Below the pieces are notes generated by a model, which saw nothing but the letters and a program-made list of their open reading frames with translations, did not search any database and was not told where the DNA came from. From NCBI GenBank assembly GCA_022760335.1, contig JALEGE010000152.1:1-46457 (forward strand): DNA of 46,457 nt. Direction: 5' to 3'. This DNA comes from Hyphomonadaceae bacterium (GTDB lineage Bacteria; Pseudomonadota; Alphaproteobacteria; Caulobacterales; Hyphomonadaceae). The position numbers and the translations under genes are program-made. Numbering within the stretch: the first letter of the stretch is position 1; each line of letters starts with the position of its first letter. This document shows positions 1 through 7,518 of this stretch, piece after piece.

Positions 1-13
1 CCCTCACCCCTAA

Positions 14-39
14 CCCCTCTCCCGCATTCGGGAGAGGGG
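14..39. repeat. REP-like palindromic hairpin upstream of ruvA
   Basis: An 11-bp perfect inverted repeat (cccctctcccg / cgggagagggg) with a CATT loop sits 24 bp before the ruvA start. Hairpins of this ccctctcccg...cgggagaggg form are common dispersed intergenic repeats in GC-rich proteobacteria. It has no T-run, so it is more likely a REP-like repeat or mRNA-stabilising hairpin than a terminator. Confidence 0.65.
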
Positions 40-62
40 GACGCGTTCCTTGAGGTAGCACA

Positions 63-689
63 ATGATCATCGGCAGGCTCAGAGGTGAAGTCGCGGCAAT
101 CGGCGCCGATACGGTGCTGATTGATGTGAATGGGGTCGGCTATGTCGCCCAGGCTGGCTCGCGCCTGCTCTCGCGGCTCGATCCGGGCCAGCGCGCCGAG
201 CTGCATATCGAGACGAAGATCACCGAGAATTCCATCACGCTCTATGCCTTCGAGACCGACGAGGCGCGCGCTTGGTTTGCCCGCCTGCAGGATGTGCCGG
301 GCGTTGGTGGCAAGGCGGCCATGGCGCTGCTGGATGCGCTCACGCCAGGCGAGTTGATGGACGCGATTGCGCTTGGCGATGTCGCCAGCGTCACCCGCGC
401 CAAGGGCGTCGGCAAGAAGCTGGCCGAGCGGATCGTCGGCGAACTGGCCGGCAAGGCCCCGCCCATGGGCCGCTTCGGCAGCTTTGGCGTGAAAGCCGCG
501 CCGGGTTTGGTCAGCGCGGCGGGAGCTCCTGCGGGCGGCGCACGCGCGGAAGCCATCTCCGCGCTGCAAAATCTCGGCTATGGTCCGACCGATGCCGCGC
601 GCGCCGTGGCGGCCGCCGCCAAGGCCAATGAGGGGGCTGACACGCCCGCCCTGATCAAGGCCGCGCTCAAGGAGCTGATGCCGTCATGA
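63..689 (+). CDS. ruvA: Holliday junction branch migration complex subunit RuvA
   Basis: RuvA tetramers bind the four-way Holliday junction and load the RuvB motor; with RuvC they process recombination intermediates in the cytoplasm. The 208-residue product has the family length. The N-terminal OB-fold (MIIGRLRGEV..., about 1-65) is followed by the tandem helix-hairpin-helix region (LQDVPGVGGKAAMALLDAL and VTRAKGVGKKLAERIVGEL, about 77-130). A Gly/Ala-rich linker then leads to the C-terminal RuvB-binding domain (EAISALQNLGYGPTDAARAVAAA, about 160-205). The stop overlaps an ATG (ATGA at 686-689), an arrangement usual when ruvB follows directly. Here ruvB begins only at 1571, after an AT-rich insert. 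Confidence 0.98.
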   Translation: MIIGRLRGEVAAIGADTVLIDVNGVGYVAQAGSRLLSRLDPGQRAELHIETKITENSITLYAFETDEARAWFARLQDVPGVGGKAAMALLDALTPGELMDAIALGDVASVTRAKGVGKKLAERIVGELAGKAPPMGRFGSFGVKAAPGLVSAAGAPAGGARAEAISALQNLGYGPTDAARAVAAAAKANEGADTPALIKAALKELMPS

Positions 690-783
690 GTACGACTTTG
701 ATTCTCTCGAGTGATTCGGATTGTAGTCGAACCTGAAGTCAGATTTTAGTCTAGTGCTTTGATTTTAGATTCAAAAAAAGACT

Positions 784-812
784 TTGCAAATCTAAGAAAA
801 ATTCAATATAAA
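784..812 (+). promoter_or_regulatory. sigma70-like promoter of the AT-rich insert
   Basis: TTGCAA (784-789) and TATAAA (807-812) are separated by exactly 17 bp and lie about 27 bp before the GTG start at 839. This is much closer to the enterobacterial sigma70 consensus than the other intergenic regions of this GC-rich window. It supports independent expression of the inserted genes and a foreign origin. Confidence 0.6.
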
Positions 813-838
813 GAATGCACTAGGATTGGAGCGATGTT

Positions 839-1333
839 GTGTCCGATTGGGGTCCGGTAATTATTGCTACGGCCGCAATTGCAGGCGCATTTATCGGCGG
901 CTTGGGGGCATATATATTGCTGAGAATCAATCGAAGAGATCGGAGACTAGAGGGCGAAGAGCAGGCGACGACATTACGCTATGCGATTTCTGCGGATGTT
1001 CGAGCCCAAATCTTGGATTGTGTAAACGAACTTTCGATATTGATTTCATTGGCAAATGAAGCTGATGCCGGATCTATCGTTTTGAAACGAAAAGAACTTT
1101 TTTCTATAGATTTAATAAACTACAGCCACCAGGATTTCTATCGGGTGTTTAGCGGTGATTTTATTGAGAAAACCGTGGGGTTAAATACTCGACTCAAAGA
1201 TGTGAATCGATTTATGACGCTTCTTTCGTCTAACCCCGAATTTGTGCTCGATCGTCAGTCGGTTAACGATGTTCGGGAACTCGCCAAAGCGGCAAGAAGT
1301 TCGGCGGACGAGGTGAAACGCGAACTTAACTGA
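839..1333 (+). CDS. hypothetical membrane-anchored protein in AT-rich insert
   Basis: A 164-residue protein I do not recognise. One N-terminal membrane helix (IIATAAIAGAFIGGLGAYILL, about 8-28) is followed by a basic stop-transfer stretch (RINRRDRR). The rest is predicted cytoplasmic and helical (about 35-164), with charged heptad-like segments and no catalytic motif visible. The GTG start at 839 is chosen because GGAG lies about 8 bp upstream and the membrane helix begins at once. Codon use (many ATT, TTA/TTG, AAA) is clearly more AT-rich than ruvA or ruvB on either side, indicating recent horizontal acquisition. It is probably co-transcribed with the small gene at 1346. Small membrane proteins of this shape occur in phage-related and defence-related cargo, but nothing here proves such a role. 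Confidence 0.75.
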   Translation: MSDWGPVIIATAAIAGAFIGGLGAYILLRINRRDRRLEGEEQATTLRYAISADVRAQILDCVNELSILISLANEADAGSIVLKRKELFSIDLINYSHQDFYRVFSGDFIEKTVGLNTRLKDVNRFMTLLSSNPEFVLDRQSVNDVRELAKAARSSADEVKRELN

Positions 1334-1345
1334 GCCAGCGGGGCT

Positions 1346-1558
1346 ATGGCAGCAATATCAAAAGACGAGTTCGAGCGCGCCTATCGGCTAAGCTCGGAAA
1401 AAGTATATGAGTGGATAGATAGTAGGTTGATGCCATCAACGGCCAAGGCTTTTCCTCAAGGAAAAGGGCGCATCCGCGCTGCGAAGAAAGCGACTTTAGA
1501 GAAGTTTTGGAGAGACCGGAAGATTTGGCGTCTAACTAACGGTTTGGAACCGGATTGA
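1346..1558 (+). CDS. small basic protein, possibly excisionase/MerR-like HTH
   Basis: A 70-residue basic protein starting 13 bp after the preceding gene. The segment LSSEKVYEWIDSRLMPSTAKAF...GRIRAAKKATLEKFW (about 15-55) loosely fits the winged-helix excisionase pattern (turn, V-Y-x-W-I recognition helix, basic wing, then a helix ending near F-W). This is a weak resemblance only. It shares the AT-rich composition of its upstream neighbour and ends 12 bp before ruvB. It could be a DNA-binding accessory of the inserted cassette or an unrelated small protein. Confidence 0.6.
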   Translation: MAAISKDEFERAYRLSSEKVYEWIDSRLMPSTAKAFPQGKGRIRAAKKATLEKFWRDRKIWRLTNGLEPD

Positions 1559-1570
1559 ATTGAATCATAA

Positions 1571-2614
1571 ATGAGCCGCCTAGAATCAGCCAGAGAGGGA
1601 TCCATCACCGACCCCGAGGCGCAGATCGGCGAGGCGCTGGACCGGGCGCTGCGGCCGCAGAGCTTTGCCGATTATATCGGCCAGGACACGGCGAAATCGA
1701 ATCTGAAAGTCTATGTTGAGGCGGCGCGCGGGCGCGGTGAGGCGCTGGACCATGTGCTGCTGTTCGGCCCGCCAGGGCTCGGCAAGACGACGCTGGCACA
1801 GATACTCTCGCGCGAGATGGGCGTCGGCTTTCGCGCCACCTCTGGACCGGTGATTGCCAAGGCCGGCGACCTGGTGGCGATCCTCACCAATCTCGAAGCC
1901 AATGATGTCCTCTTCATCGACGAGATCCACCGCCTGCCGCCCGCCGTGGAGGAGATCCTCTATCCGGCCATGGAGGATTATGCGGTTGATATCGTGATTG
2001 GGGAGGGGCCGTCGGCGCGCTCTGTGCGCCTCGATCTGCAACCCTTCACGCTGGTCGGCGCGACGACACGTGCCGGCCTGCTCGCCACGCCCCTGCGCGA
2101 CCGGTTTGGCATTCCCGTCCGCCTGCAATTCTATGCGCCGGAACAGCTCGCCCTCATCGTGCGGGCGGCGGCGGCCAAGCTGCAGGCCTCGATCACCGAG
2201 GATGGCGCGGTGGAAATCGCCCGCCGCGCCCGCGGCACACCACGCATCGCCCTGCGCCTCTTGCGCCGTGTGCGCGACTTTGCCGAGGCCGAAGGCAGCC
2301 GGATCGACCAGGGCGCGGCAGACCGGGCGCTCGCCCGCCTGGAGGTCGACCGGGAGGGCCTGGATGCCCTCGACCGGCGCTATCTGGAGGCCCTGGTGAA
2401 AACCTATGCCGGCGGCCCGGTGGGCGTGGACACGCTGGCCGCCGTTCTCTCAGAAGCGCGCGATGCGGTGGAAGATGTGATCGAGCCCTACCTGATGCAG
2501 AAGGGCTATGTCGCCCGCACGCCACGTGGGCGCGTGGCGGCGCCGCTTGCCTATCAACGCATGGGCGTGAAGCCGCCCGGCACCCTGCAGACCGGGCTGT
2601 TCGAGGAAGACTAG
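1571..2614 (+). CDS. ruvB: Holliday junction branch migration DNA helicase RuvB
   Basis: RuvB is the hexameric AAA+ ATPase that pumps DNA through the RuvA-bound junction. The 347-residue product has all family landmarks: the [11 protein letters not shown] entry motif (28-38), Walker [10 protein letters not shown] (66-74), Walker B LFIDEIH (114-120), sensor region [11 protein letters not shown] with LRDRFG, and the C-terminal winged helix (LYQ-like region ending near GVKPPGTLQ). The ATGAG start repeats the five bases found at the ruvA 3' end (686-690), consistent with an insert having separated formerly adjacent genes. Expression now needs read-through from upstream or a promoter inside the insert. 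Confidence 0.98.
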   Translation: MSRLESAREGSITDPEAQIGEALDRALRPQSFADYIGQDTAKSNLKVYVEAARGRGEALDHVLLFGPPGLGKTTLAQILSREMGVGFRATSGPVIAKAGDLVAILTNLEANDVLFIDEIHRLPPAVEEILYPAMEDYAVDIVIGEGPSARSVRLDLQPFTLVGATTRAGLLATPLRDRFGIPVRLQFYAPEQLALIVRAAAAKLQASITEDGAVEIARRARGTPRIALRLLRRVRDFAEAEGSRIDQGAADRALARLEVDREGLDALDRRYLEALVKTYAGGPVGVDTLAAVLSEARDAVEDVIEPYLMQKGYVARTPRGRVAAPLAYQRMGVKPPGTLQTGLFEED

Positions 2615-2659
2615 AGCCAGTCTGACAGTCAATTCTTGGTGAATAGATCCCTGTAAAAA

Positions 2660-2705
2660 TTAAGAGAATTAACCAATGTCTTAAGACGGGCGGTTAAACT
2701 CTTAA
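2660..2705 (+). promoter_or_regulatory. nested dyad upstream of the TadG/TadE-like cluster
   Basis: Arms at 2660-2674 (TTAAGAGAATTAACC) and 2692-2705 (GGTTAAACTCTTAA) are near-perfect inverted repeats. Between them is a perfect 10-bp palindrome, GTCTTAAGAC (2678-2687). Five TTAA tetramers fall in 46 bp directly upstream of the start at 2722. It could be an operator or a leader hairpin. Confidence 0.5.
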
Positions 2706-2721
2706 CGGCTATTTCTCCCTC

Positions 2722-3978
2722 ATGAGGGGAAAACTAGGCATATTCCTGAGGAACGCACGGGGGAATCTGACCGTGCTTATGGCGATTGTCGCACCCGCGG
2801 TGATCGCCGCCGCCGGCTTCAGTGTGGAAACCGGCTATTGGTACTATCTCAATGCCAAGGCTCAGAATGCTGCAGATATCGCCTCTTATGCCGGGGCGGT
2901 GTCCCTGCGCAATGGTGCCAGTGTGCAGGAGGCGAAAACCGCCGCGCTTGCGGAAGCGGGCACACTCGGTTTTTCGTCTACAACCGGAGCAACCCTGGAA
3001 GCCAATGTGCCGCCGAAATCCGGCGCGCATATCAATCCCAATTCCATCGAAGTGCTGATCGACTATCCGGTCCCGCGCTTTTTCTCGTCCCTGTTCAGCA
3101 ACAAGGCGATTGACGGGAATGCGCGTAGTGTCGCCGTGTTTGCGATCGCGGCAGATGCCTGTGTGCTGGCGACCCACACTACTGCGCCCGAGGCCTTGCA
3201 TTTGTCCGGTAGCGCGTCGGTCTCGATCAGCGGATGTGAGTTCATGTCGAACTCCATCTCAGATGCCGCATTCTATATGGAAGGCTCGTCAGCCCTGCAT
3301 GTCGACTGTGTGAACATGGTGGGCAATTACGGCTTTAATGGCGGCAGCTATTCCCTGACCCTGGATGAGTGCAACAATCCGCGCACGCATTTGTCACGCG
3401 CTGAGGACCCTTATGCGAATGTGCCGGTGCCTTCCACGCATGGCTGTGACAATCTCGGCGGCGGGCCGCCCTCAGACCCGACCATTCTGTCGCCTGGCCC
3501 TGATGGCATCCGCAAATTCTGCAATGGCCTGCAGCTCAACGGCAATTACATCTTCGAGCCGGGTGTCTACATCATTGATGGCGGCGATTTCCGCATCAAG
3601 GGCAACTCCATCGTCTCAGGCGATGATGTGACCTTCTATTTGGCAGACGGCACGGAACTGGACTTCAACGGCAATTCCACCGTGACCTTCCAGGCGCCCG
3701 ATGCAGGCACCTATGAAGGCCTTGTCTTTTTCGGTGACCGCGCGGACACGAGCTCGGTCCACCAGATCAACGGAACCAACTCATCCTCCATCACTGGCGC
3801 GATCTATACGGCGGGTGCGGACCTTGTGTTTACAGGCGACTTCTCGGGCCTGGATGGCTGTATGCAACTTATAGCCGGAACAATCGAGATGACTGGAAAT
3901 ACAACAATAAATAGCTCTTGCGATAGCTACGGCATCGTCTGGGCAACTGTACCTGGAGTGGCATCATTAGCGGAGTAG
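2722..3978 (+). CDS. TadG-like pilus-assembly protein with beta-helix-like C-terminal region
   Basis: A 418-residue protein. The N-terminus (RNARGNLTVLMAIVAPAVIAAAGFSVETGYWYYLNAKAQNAADIASYAGA, about 10-60) matches the TadG-type N-terminal domain of Flp/Tad pilus-assembly proteins: a short cytoplasmic lead, one membrane helix and an amphipathic AQNAADIAS segment. The external part (about 150-410) lacks a visible vWA MIDAS. Instead it has Asn/Gly-rich strand repeats (for example LQLNGNYIFEPGVYIIDGGDFRIKGNS), suggesting a right-handed parallel beta-helix, and at least eight cysteines. The last 100 bases of the gene are more AT-rich than the rest. It is first of three adjacent pilus-like genes; no prepilin peptidase, secretin or TadA ATPase is present in the window. 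Confidence 0.75.
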   Translation: MRGKLGIFLRNARGNLTVLMAIVAPAVIAAAGFSVETGYWYYLNAKAQNAADIASYAGAVSLRNGASVQEAKTAALAEAGTLGFSSTTGATLEANVPPKSGAHINPNSIEVLIDYPVPRFFSSLFSNKAIDGNARSVAVFAIAADACVLATHTTAPEALHLSGSASVSISGCEFMSNSISDAAFYMEGSSALHVDCVNMVGNYGFNGGSYSLTLDECNNPRTHLSRAEDPYANVPVPSTHGCDNLGGGPPSDPTILSPGPDGIRKFCNGLQLNGNYIFEPGVYIIDGGDFRIKGNSIVSGDDVTFYLADGTELDFNGNSTVTFQAPDAGTYEGLVFFGDRADTSSVHQINGTNSSSITGAIYTAGADLVFTGDFSGLDGCMQLIAGTIEMTGNTTINSSCDSYGIVWATVPGVASLAE

Positions 3979-3984
3979 AGGGAC

Positions 3985-4434
3985 ATGAAGGGACTCTTTC
4001 CAAGACTGGGCCGCCTTAGCCGGCCCTGGAAAATCGCACGCAATGAAGAAGGCGTTGCCGCGATTGAATTTGCATTCCTGTCATCGGTGATGGCGTTCAT
4101 CCTGCTTGGCATCACAGATGTCGGCATGGTGGTCATGCAGCGCTCGGACATGGAAAACTCGGTGAAGGCCGGGGTGAACTATTTCATGGTCGGCGGGCGG
4201 GACCCTGTGGAGGCCAAGGCGGTGATGGAATCGGCATGGGCATACCGCCCGGAAGGCACTGAGATCTTCGTTAGCAATATTTGTTTCTGTGGCGATCAGA
4301 TCCAGGCCTGCAATGTGGAATGTTCAGACGGCTCCCTGCCTGTGACCTATTACCAGATCGCGGCACGCGCCCAGCTCGAAACCGTCGTCAGTGAGGCAAA
4401 CTATGTCTATCAGGATGTTATCCGCATTCGCTGA
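3985..4434 (+). CDS. TadE-like pilus assembly protein
   Basis: A 149-residue protein with a basic N-terminal tail and the TadE signature NEEGVAAIEFAFLSSVMAFILLGITDVGMVVMQR (about 20-55). This is the hydrophobic pseudopilin-like helix with the conserved Glu (AIEFAF). It is predicted to sit in the inner membrane with its C-terminus outside; four cysteines (ICFCGDQIQACNVEC) could form disulfides there. It starts 6 bp after the TadG-like gene and overlaps the next TadE-like gene, so the three form one transcription unit. It is likely a minor pilus or surface-assembly component. Confidence 0.8.
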   Translation: MKGLFPRLGRLSRPWKIARNEEGVAAIEFAFLSSVMAFILLGITDVGMVVMQRSDMENSVKAGVNYFMVGGRDPVEAKAVMESAWAYRPEGTEIFVSNICFCGDQIQACNVECSDGSLPVTYYQIAARAQLETVVSEANYVYQDVIRIR

Positions 4435-4846
4435 GCGCACCGCACGCGGCAGACGAAGTTGGCGCGGATGCGCCAGCGGTGTCTCCGCCGTCGAGTTCGC
4501 GATGCTGGCGCCGATCTTCATGGTCATGGTGTTTGCCAGCCTGCAGATCGCGCTGGCCTGGCACAATGGCAATACTGTGCGCCATGCGGTGAAGAAGGCC
4601 GCGCGCGAGTTGATGTTCGACAAGACCTTGACCGAGGACGATCTGCAGGTCCTGGTCGATGCCCGGCTGGCAAAGCTGCGCCCGGCGGGCCTGTCAGTTG
4701 ATATCGCGCTTGCGGTGGACACATCCGGGTCTGTGCCAGTGGCGAATGTCACTGGTACATACACGCACCCGGTGCAGATCCCGATGTTTGCAGACTACAA
4801 TGCAAACTTTGATATCGATCTGGTGGTTCTCCAGCCGGCGGACTGA
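4403..4846 (+). CDS. TadE-like pilus assembly protein (second copy)
   Basis: A 147-residue protein read from the ATG at 4403; a GTG at 4391 would add four residues. It overlaps the preceding gene by 32 bp. The motif CASGVSAVEFAMLAPIFMVMVFASLQIALAW (about 22-53) is the TadE signature with the conserved Glu. The remaining 95 residues are predicted periplasmic, with a helical region (LTEDDLQVLVDARLAKLR) and a beta-rich end. It ends 3 bp from the convergent phaZ stop. Confidence 0.8.
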   Translation: MSIRMLSAFAERTARGRRSWRGCASGVSAVEFAMLAPIFMVMVFASLQIALAWHNGNTVRHAVKKAARELMFDKTLTEDDLQVLVDARLAKLRPAGLSVDIALAVDTSGSVPVANVTGTYTHPVQIPMFADYNANFDIDLVVLQPAD

Positions 4847-4849
4847 AGT

Positions 4850-6154
4850 CTACACCACCCGGCGCAGTTTTGGCGCTTGCCGGCGGGCCGAGCCCTGGCG
4901 GCTTTCGTCGCCGAAACGGGCGATGAATTCGTTCACGCGCGGGACAATCTCGCTCTTGAAGCGCGAACCGTTGAACACGCCATAATGGCCGACGCCCGGC
5001 TGGATATAGTCGATGCGCATGTCTTCCGGGATGTTCACACACAGGTCGTGCGCGGCCTGGGTCTGGCCGATGCCGGAAATATCGTCCTTCTCACCTTCCA
5101 CGGTCATCAGGGCGACATCCGTGATGGCCGAGGGCTGTACCAGCCGGCCGCGATGACGGAACATGCCGCGCGCGAGATGGTGTTCCTGGAACACTTTCAG
5201 GATGGTCTGGAGGTAAAACTCCTCTGACAAGTCCAGAACGGCGAGATATTCGTCATAGAAAGTACGGTGCTTTTCGATGCCGTCGCCATCGCCTTCCACC
5301 AGATGGTTGAAGAAGCGCCAATGGGCATCGACATGGCGTTCCCAGTTCATGTTCATGAAGCTGGAAAGCTGCACAAAGCCGGGATAGACGCGCCGGCCCA
5401 TGCCCGGCCAGGGCGCCGGCACGGTATAGATCATGTTCTGTTCGAACCATTCAAAGCTGCGTTCTTCGGCCAGCAGATTCGGCACGGTGGGCGAGCGGCG
5501 ACAATCGATCGGCGAGCCCATGAAGGTCATCGTGGCGGGACGGTTGGGGTCATTATCCTCTGCCATCATGGAGATTGCCGCGAGCGTCGGCGGGCCAGGC
5601 TGGCACACGGCCAGCGCGTTCGCGCCAGGCCCGAGGGCTGCAAAGATGTCCCGGATGGTATCGATATAATCATCAAGGTCGAAGCGGCCGAGCCAGATCG
5701 GCGCCATGCGCGCATCGCTCCAGTCGGTAATATAGACCTCATGGGTCGGCAGGAAGGCTTCCACCGTTCCGCGCAGAAGGGTGGCATAGTGGCCCGAAAG
5801 TGGGGCGACGATCACCAGCTTGGGCTGCGGCGGGGCAGTTTCCCCACGCGCGAAGGCCATCGCTTCGGCATCGCGCTTGAAATGAACCAGGCTGCACCAG
5901 GGCGAGCGCCATGCGCTGACCGGTGTAATCGGCACCGGAACGCTGTTTACTTTCGTCTGCTCGATCTGCCAGTCGGGCTTGCCGTAATACCGCGTTGCAC
6001 TCTCAAACACATTGGTCATGGCGACCAGTGTCTTGCCGAAATCTGTATCCGACATGGGGCTGAGTGGGCTCTGGACTGCGAGGCGCGCTGTTTTTGCGGC
6101 CAGACGCATGGGTGCCATGGCCGCACGGTTCAATTCCACCAGTGTATACAGCAT
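4850..6154 (-). CDS. phaZ: intracellular poly(3-hydroxybutyrate) depolymerase
   Basis: This enzyme hydrolyses the amorphous PHB of storage granules in the cytoplasm. The 434-residue product has the usual length for the PhaZ family related to Ralstonia PhaZ1. It shows the family nucleophile elbow with Cys in place of Ser (LAVCQPGP, Cys184), a candidate catalytic Asp in EGEKDDISG, and the C-terminal His in GVGHYGVFNGSRF. The ALSPMSDTDFGK N-terminal region and RPATMTFMGSPID are further family features. It stands alone on the minus strand and is divergent from the hydrolase gene at 6352; a TGC-rich PhaR-like site lies just upstream. Confidence 0.93.
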   Translation of the reverse strand: MLYTLVELNRAAMAPMRLAAKTARLAVQSPLSPMSDTDFGKTLVAMTNVFESATRYYGKPDWQIEQTKVNSVPVPITPVSAWRSPWCSLVHFKRDAEAMAFARGETAPPQPKLVIVAPLSGHYATLLRGTVEAFLPTHEVYITDWSDARMAPIWLGRFDLDDYIDTIRDIFAALGPGANALAVCQPGPPTLAAISMMAEDNDPNRPATMTFMGSPIDCRRSPTVPNLLAEERSFEWFEQNMIYTVPAPWPGMGRRVYPGFVQLSSFMNMNWERHVDAHWRFFNHLVEGDGDGIEKHRTFYDEYLAVLDLSEEFYLQTILKVFQEHHLARGMFRHRGRLVQPSAITDVALMTVEGEKDDISGIGQTQAAHDLCVNIPEDMRIDYIQPGVGHYGVFNGSRFKSEIVPRVNEFIARFGDESRQGSARRQAPKLRRVV

Positions 6155-6175
6155 GTGGCCCCATCCAATCTTTCT

Positions 6176-6191
6176 TTGTTGCGCTGCACAA
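6176..6191. promoter_or_regulatory. candidate PhaR-type site between phaZ and the hydrolase pair
   Basis: TTGTTGCGCTGCACAA lies 22 bp upstream of the phaZ start in the divergent region. TGC-rich imperfect palindromes of this kind are bound by the PHB-sensing repressor PhaR in other alphaproteobacteria. A perfect palindrome, AATTGCAATT (6209-6218), lies next to it. The assignment is by resemblance only. Confidence 0.4.
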
Positions 6192-6351
6192 TAATCTGCA
6201 TTGCCCTGAATTGCAATTGACTTCGCGCATCAGGGGTGTTGCGCGGCTCCCAGCAAGTACCGCGCCGCACAAGACTGTCGATGTTTAGACGTTGACCCAT
6301 CGCGGGCGGTACCGTGGGATGGGCCGAAGAAACATAAGGGAGATGAGGCGT

Positions 6352-7518
6352 ATGAGCCTAGCAAGACCATTCCAGATCGAGGTGGGCGACCCTGTGCTCG
6401 CGCGTATCCGCGAGCGTGTCGCTGCCTATCGCTGGTTTCCTGAACCTGATGGCGGCGCGGCAGGCTGGGCTTATGGCACTGAGGGGGCGTGTCTGCGGGA
6501 TCTCCAGGAATATTGGCTAAGTGCCTATGACTGGCGCGCGGCGGAGGCAGACTTGAACCGATATCCCCATTTCATGGCGGAGATCGACGGTCTGGATATT
6601 CATTTCGTGCATATAATCGGTGAGGCAGGCGGCGCGCGCCCCTTGCTGTTGACCCATGGTTGGCCGGGGTCGGTCTATGAATTCTGGCCGGCCATCGCGA
6701 AACTGGCTTTCCCCAGTCAGAAAGGCGGGATGGCAGAGGATGCTTTTGATCTGATCATTCCTTCGCTGCCTGTATATGGCTGGTCGGGAAAACCGCCGCG
6801 TCCCATTGGCCAGCGCGCCACCGCCGCTCTTTGGGACAAGCTGATGCGAGATGTGCTCGGTTATCAGACTTACCTTGCCCAGGGCGGGGACTGGGGGGGC
6901 ATGGTGACCAGCTGGCTTGGCACTAATCACGGCCCCGGCAAGGGTGGCTGCCAGGCGATCCATCTCAACATGATTGGTTTGAGACCGACCGATGGCACGC
7001 CCCAAACCGAGGCAGAAAAGAACTGGCTTACGTCCACCCAGGCCGCCATGCAGGCCGAGGGCAGCTATTTCATGCAACAGGCAACCAAGCCGCAGACCCT
7101 GGCCTGGGCACTGATGGACAGTCCCATGGGGCAACTCGCCTGGATTTTGGAGAAATTCCACGGCTGGAGCGATCTCAGCGAAAAGTCGCTGTTTGAGGTC
7201 TATTCTCGCGACCAACTCTTGACCAATCTCATGATCTATCTGGTCAATGACGCCTTTGCGACATCGGTCTGGTATTATAACGCGCTCTTCCAGGAGGGCG
7301 GGGTCGCCTTGCCAGAAGGGGTGCGCTGCGAGGTTCCGACCGCTTTTGCCAATTATCCCGGAGAAAAAGTCTACCGTGCGCCGCCACGCAGCTGGGTCGA
7401 GCGTGCCTATAATATCACCCGCTGGCGCGATATGCCACGCGGGGGACATTTCGCTGCGATGGAAGAGCCAGACTTGTTTGTTGAAGATGTGTGCGCCTGG
7501 GCGCGGGAGGTGACTTGA
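6352..7518 (+). CDS. epoxide hydrolase family alpha/beta hydrolase
   Basis: A 388-residue protein with the N-terminal epoxide-hydrolase domain (PFQIEVGDPVLARIRERVAAYRW..., about 5-90), followed by the alpha/beta-hydrolase core. Visible active-site elements are the oxyanion motif HGWPGS (102-107), nucleophile Asp180 in GGDWGGMV, and the late His in RGGHFAAMEEP. The family opens epoxides to diols through an alkyl-enzyme ester; the substrate is unknown here. The ATG at 6352 is preferred because AAGGGAG (6336-6342) is well spaced from it; an in-frame ATG at 6343 is too close and an upstream TTG lacks a ribosome site. It overlaps the next hydrolase gene by one base (TGATG), so the two are translationally coupled. 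Confidence 0.9.
   Translation: MSLARPFQIEVGDPVLARIRERVAAYRWFPEPDGGAAGWAYGTEGACLRDLQEYWLSAYDWRAAEADLNRYPHFMAEIDGLDIHFVHIIGEAGGARPLLLTHGWPGSVYEFWPAIAKLAFPSQKGGMAEDAFDLIIPSLPVYGWSGKPPRPIGQRATAALWDKLMRDVLGYQTYLAQGGDWGGMVTSWLGTNHGPGKGGCQAIHLNMIGLRPTDGTPQTEAEKNWLTSTQAAMQAEGSYFMQQATKPQTLAWALMDSPMGQLAWILEKFHGWSDLSEKSLFEVYSRDQLLTNLMIYLVNDAFATSVWYYNALFQEGGVALPEGVRCEVPTAFANYPGEKVYRAPPRSWVERAYNITRWRDMPRGGHFAAMEEPDLFVEDVCAWAREVT

Noticed and set aside
2660-2705. CtrA binding site (TTAA-N7-TTAA)
   Set aside because: Five TTAA boxes are present but none of the adjacent pairs is spaced by 7 bases.
5267-6220. Long plus-strand open frame opposite phaZ
   Set aside because: It is the antisense of a clear PHB depolymerase, with no ribosome site or recognisable domain.
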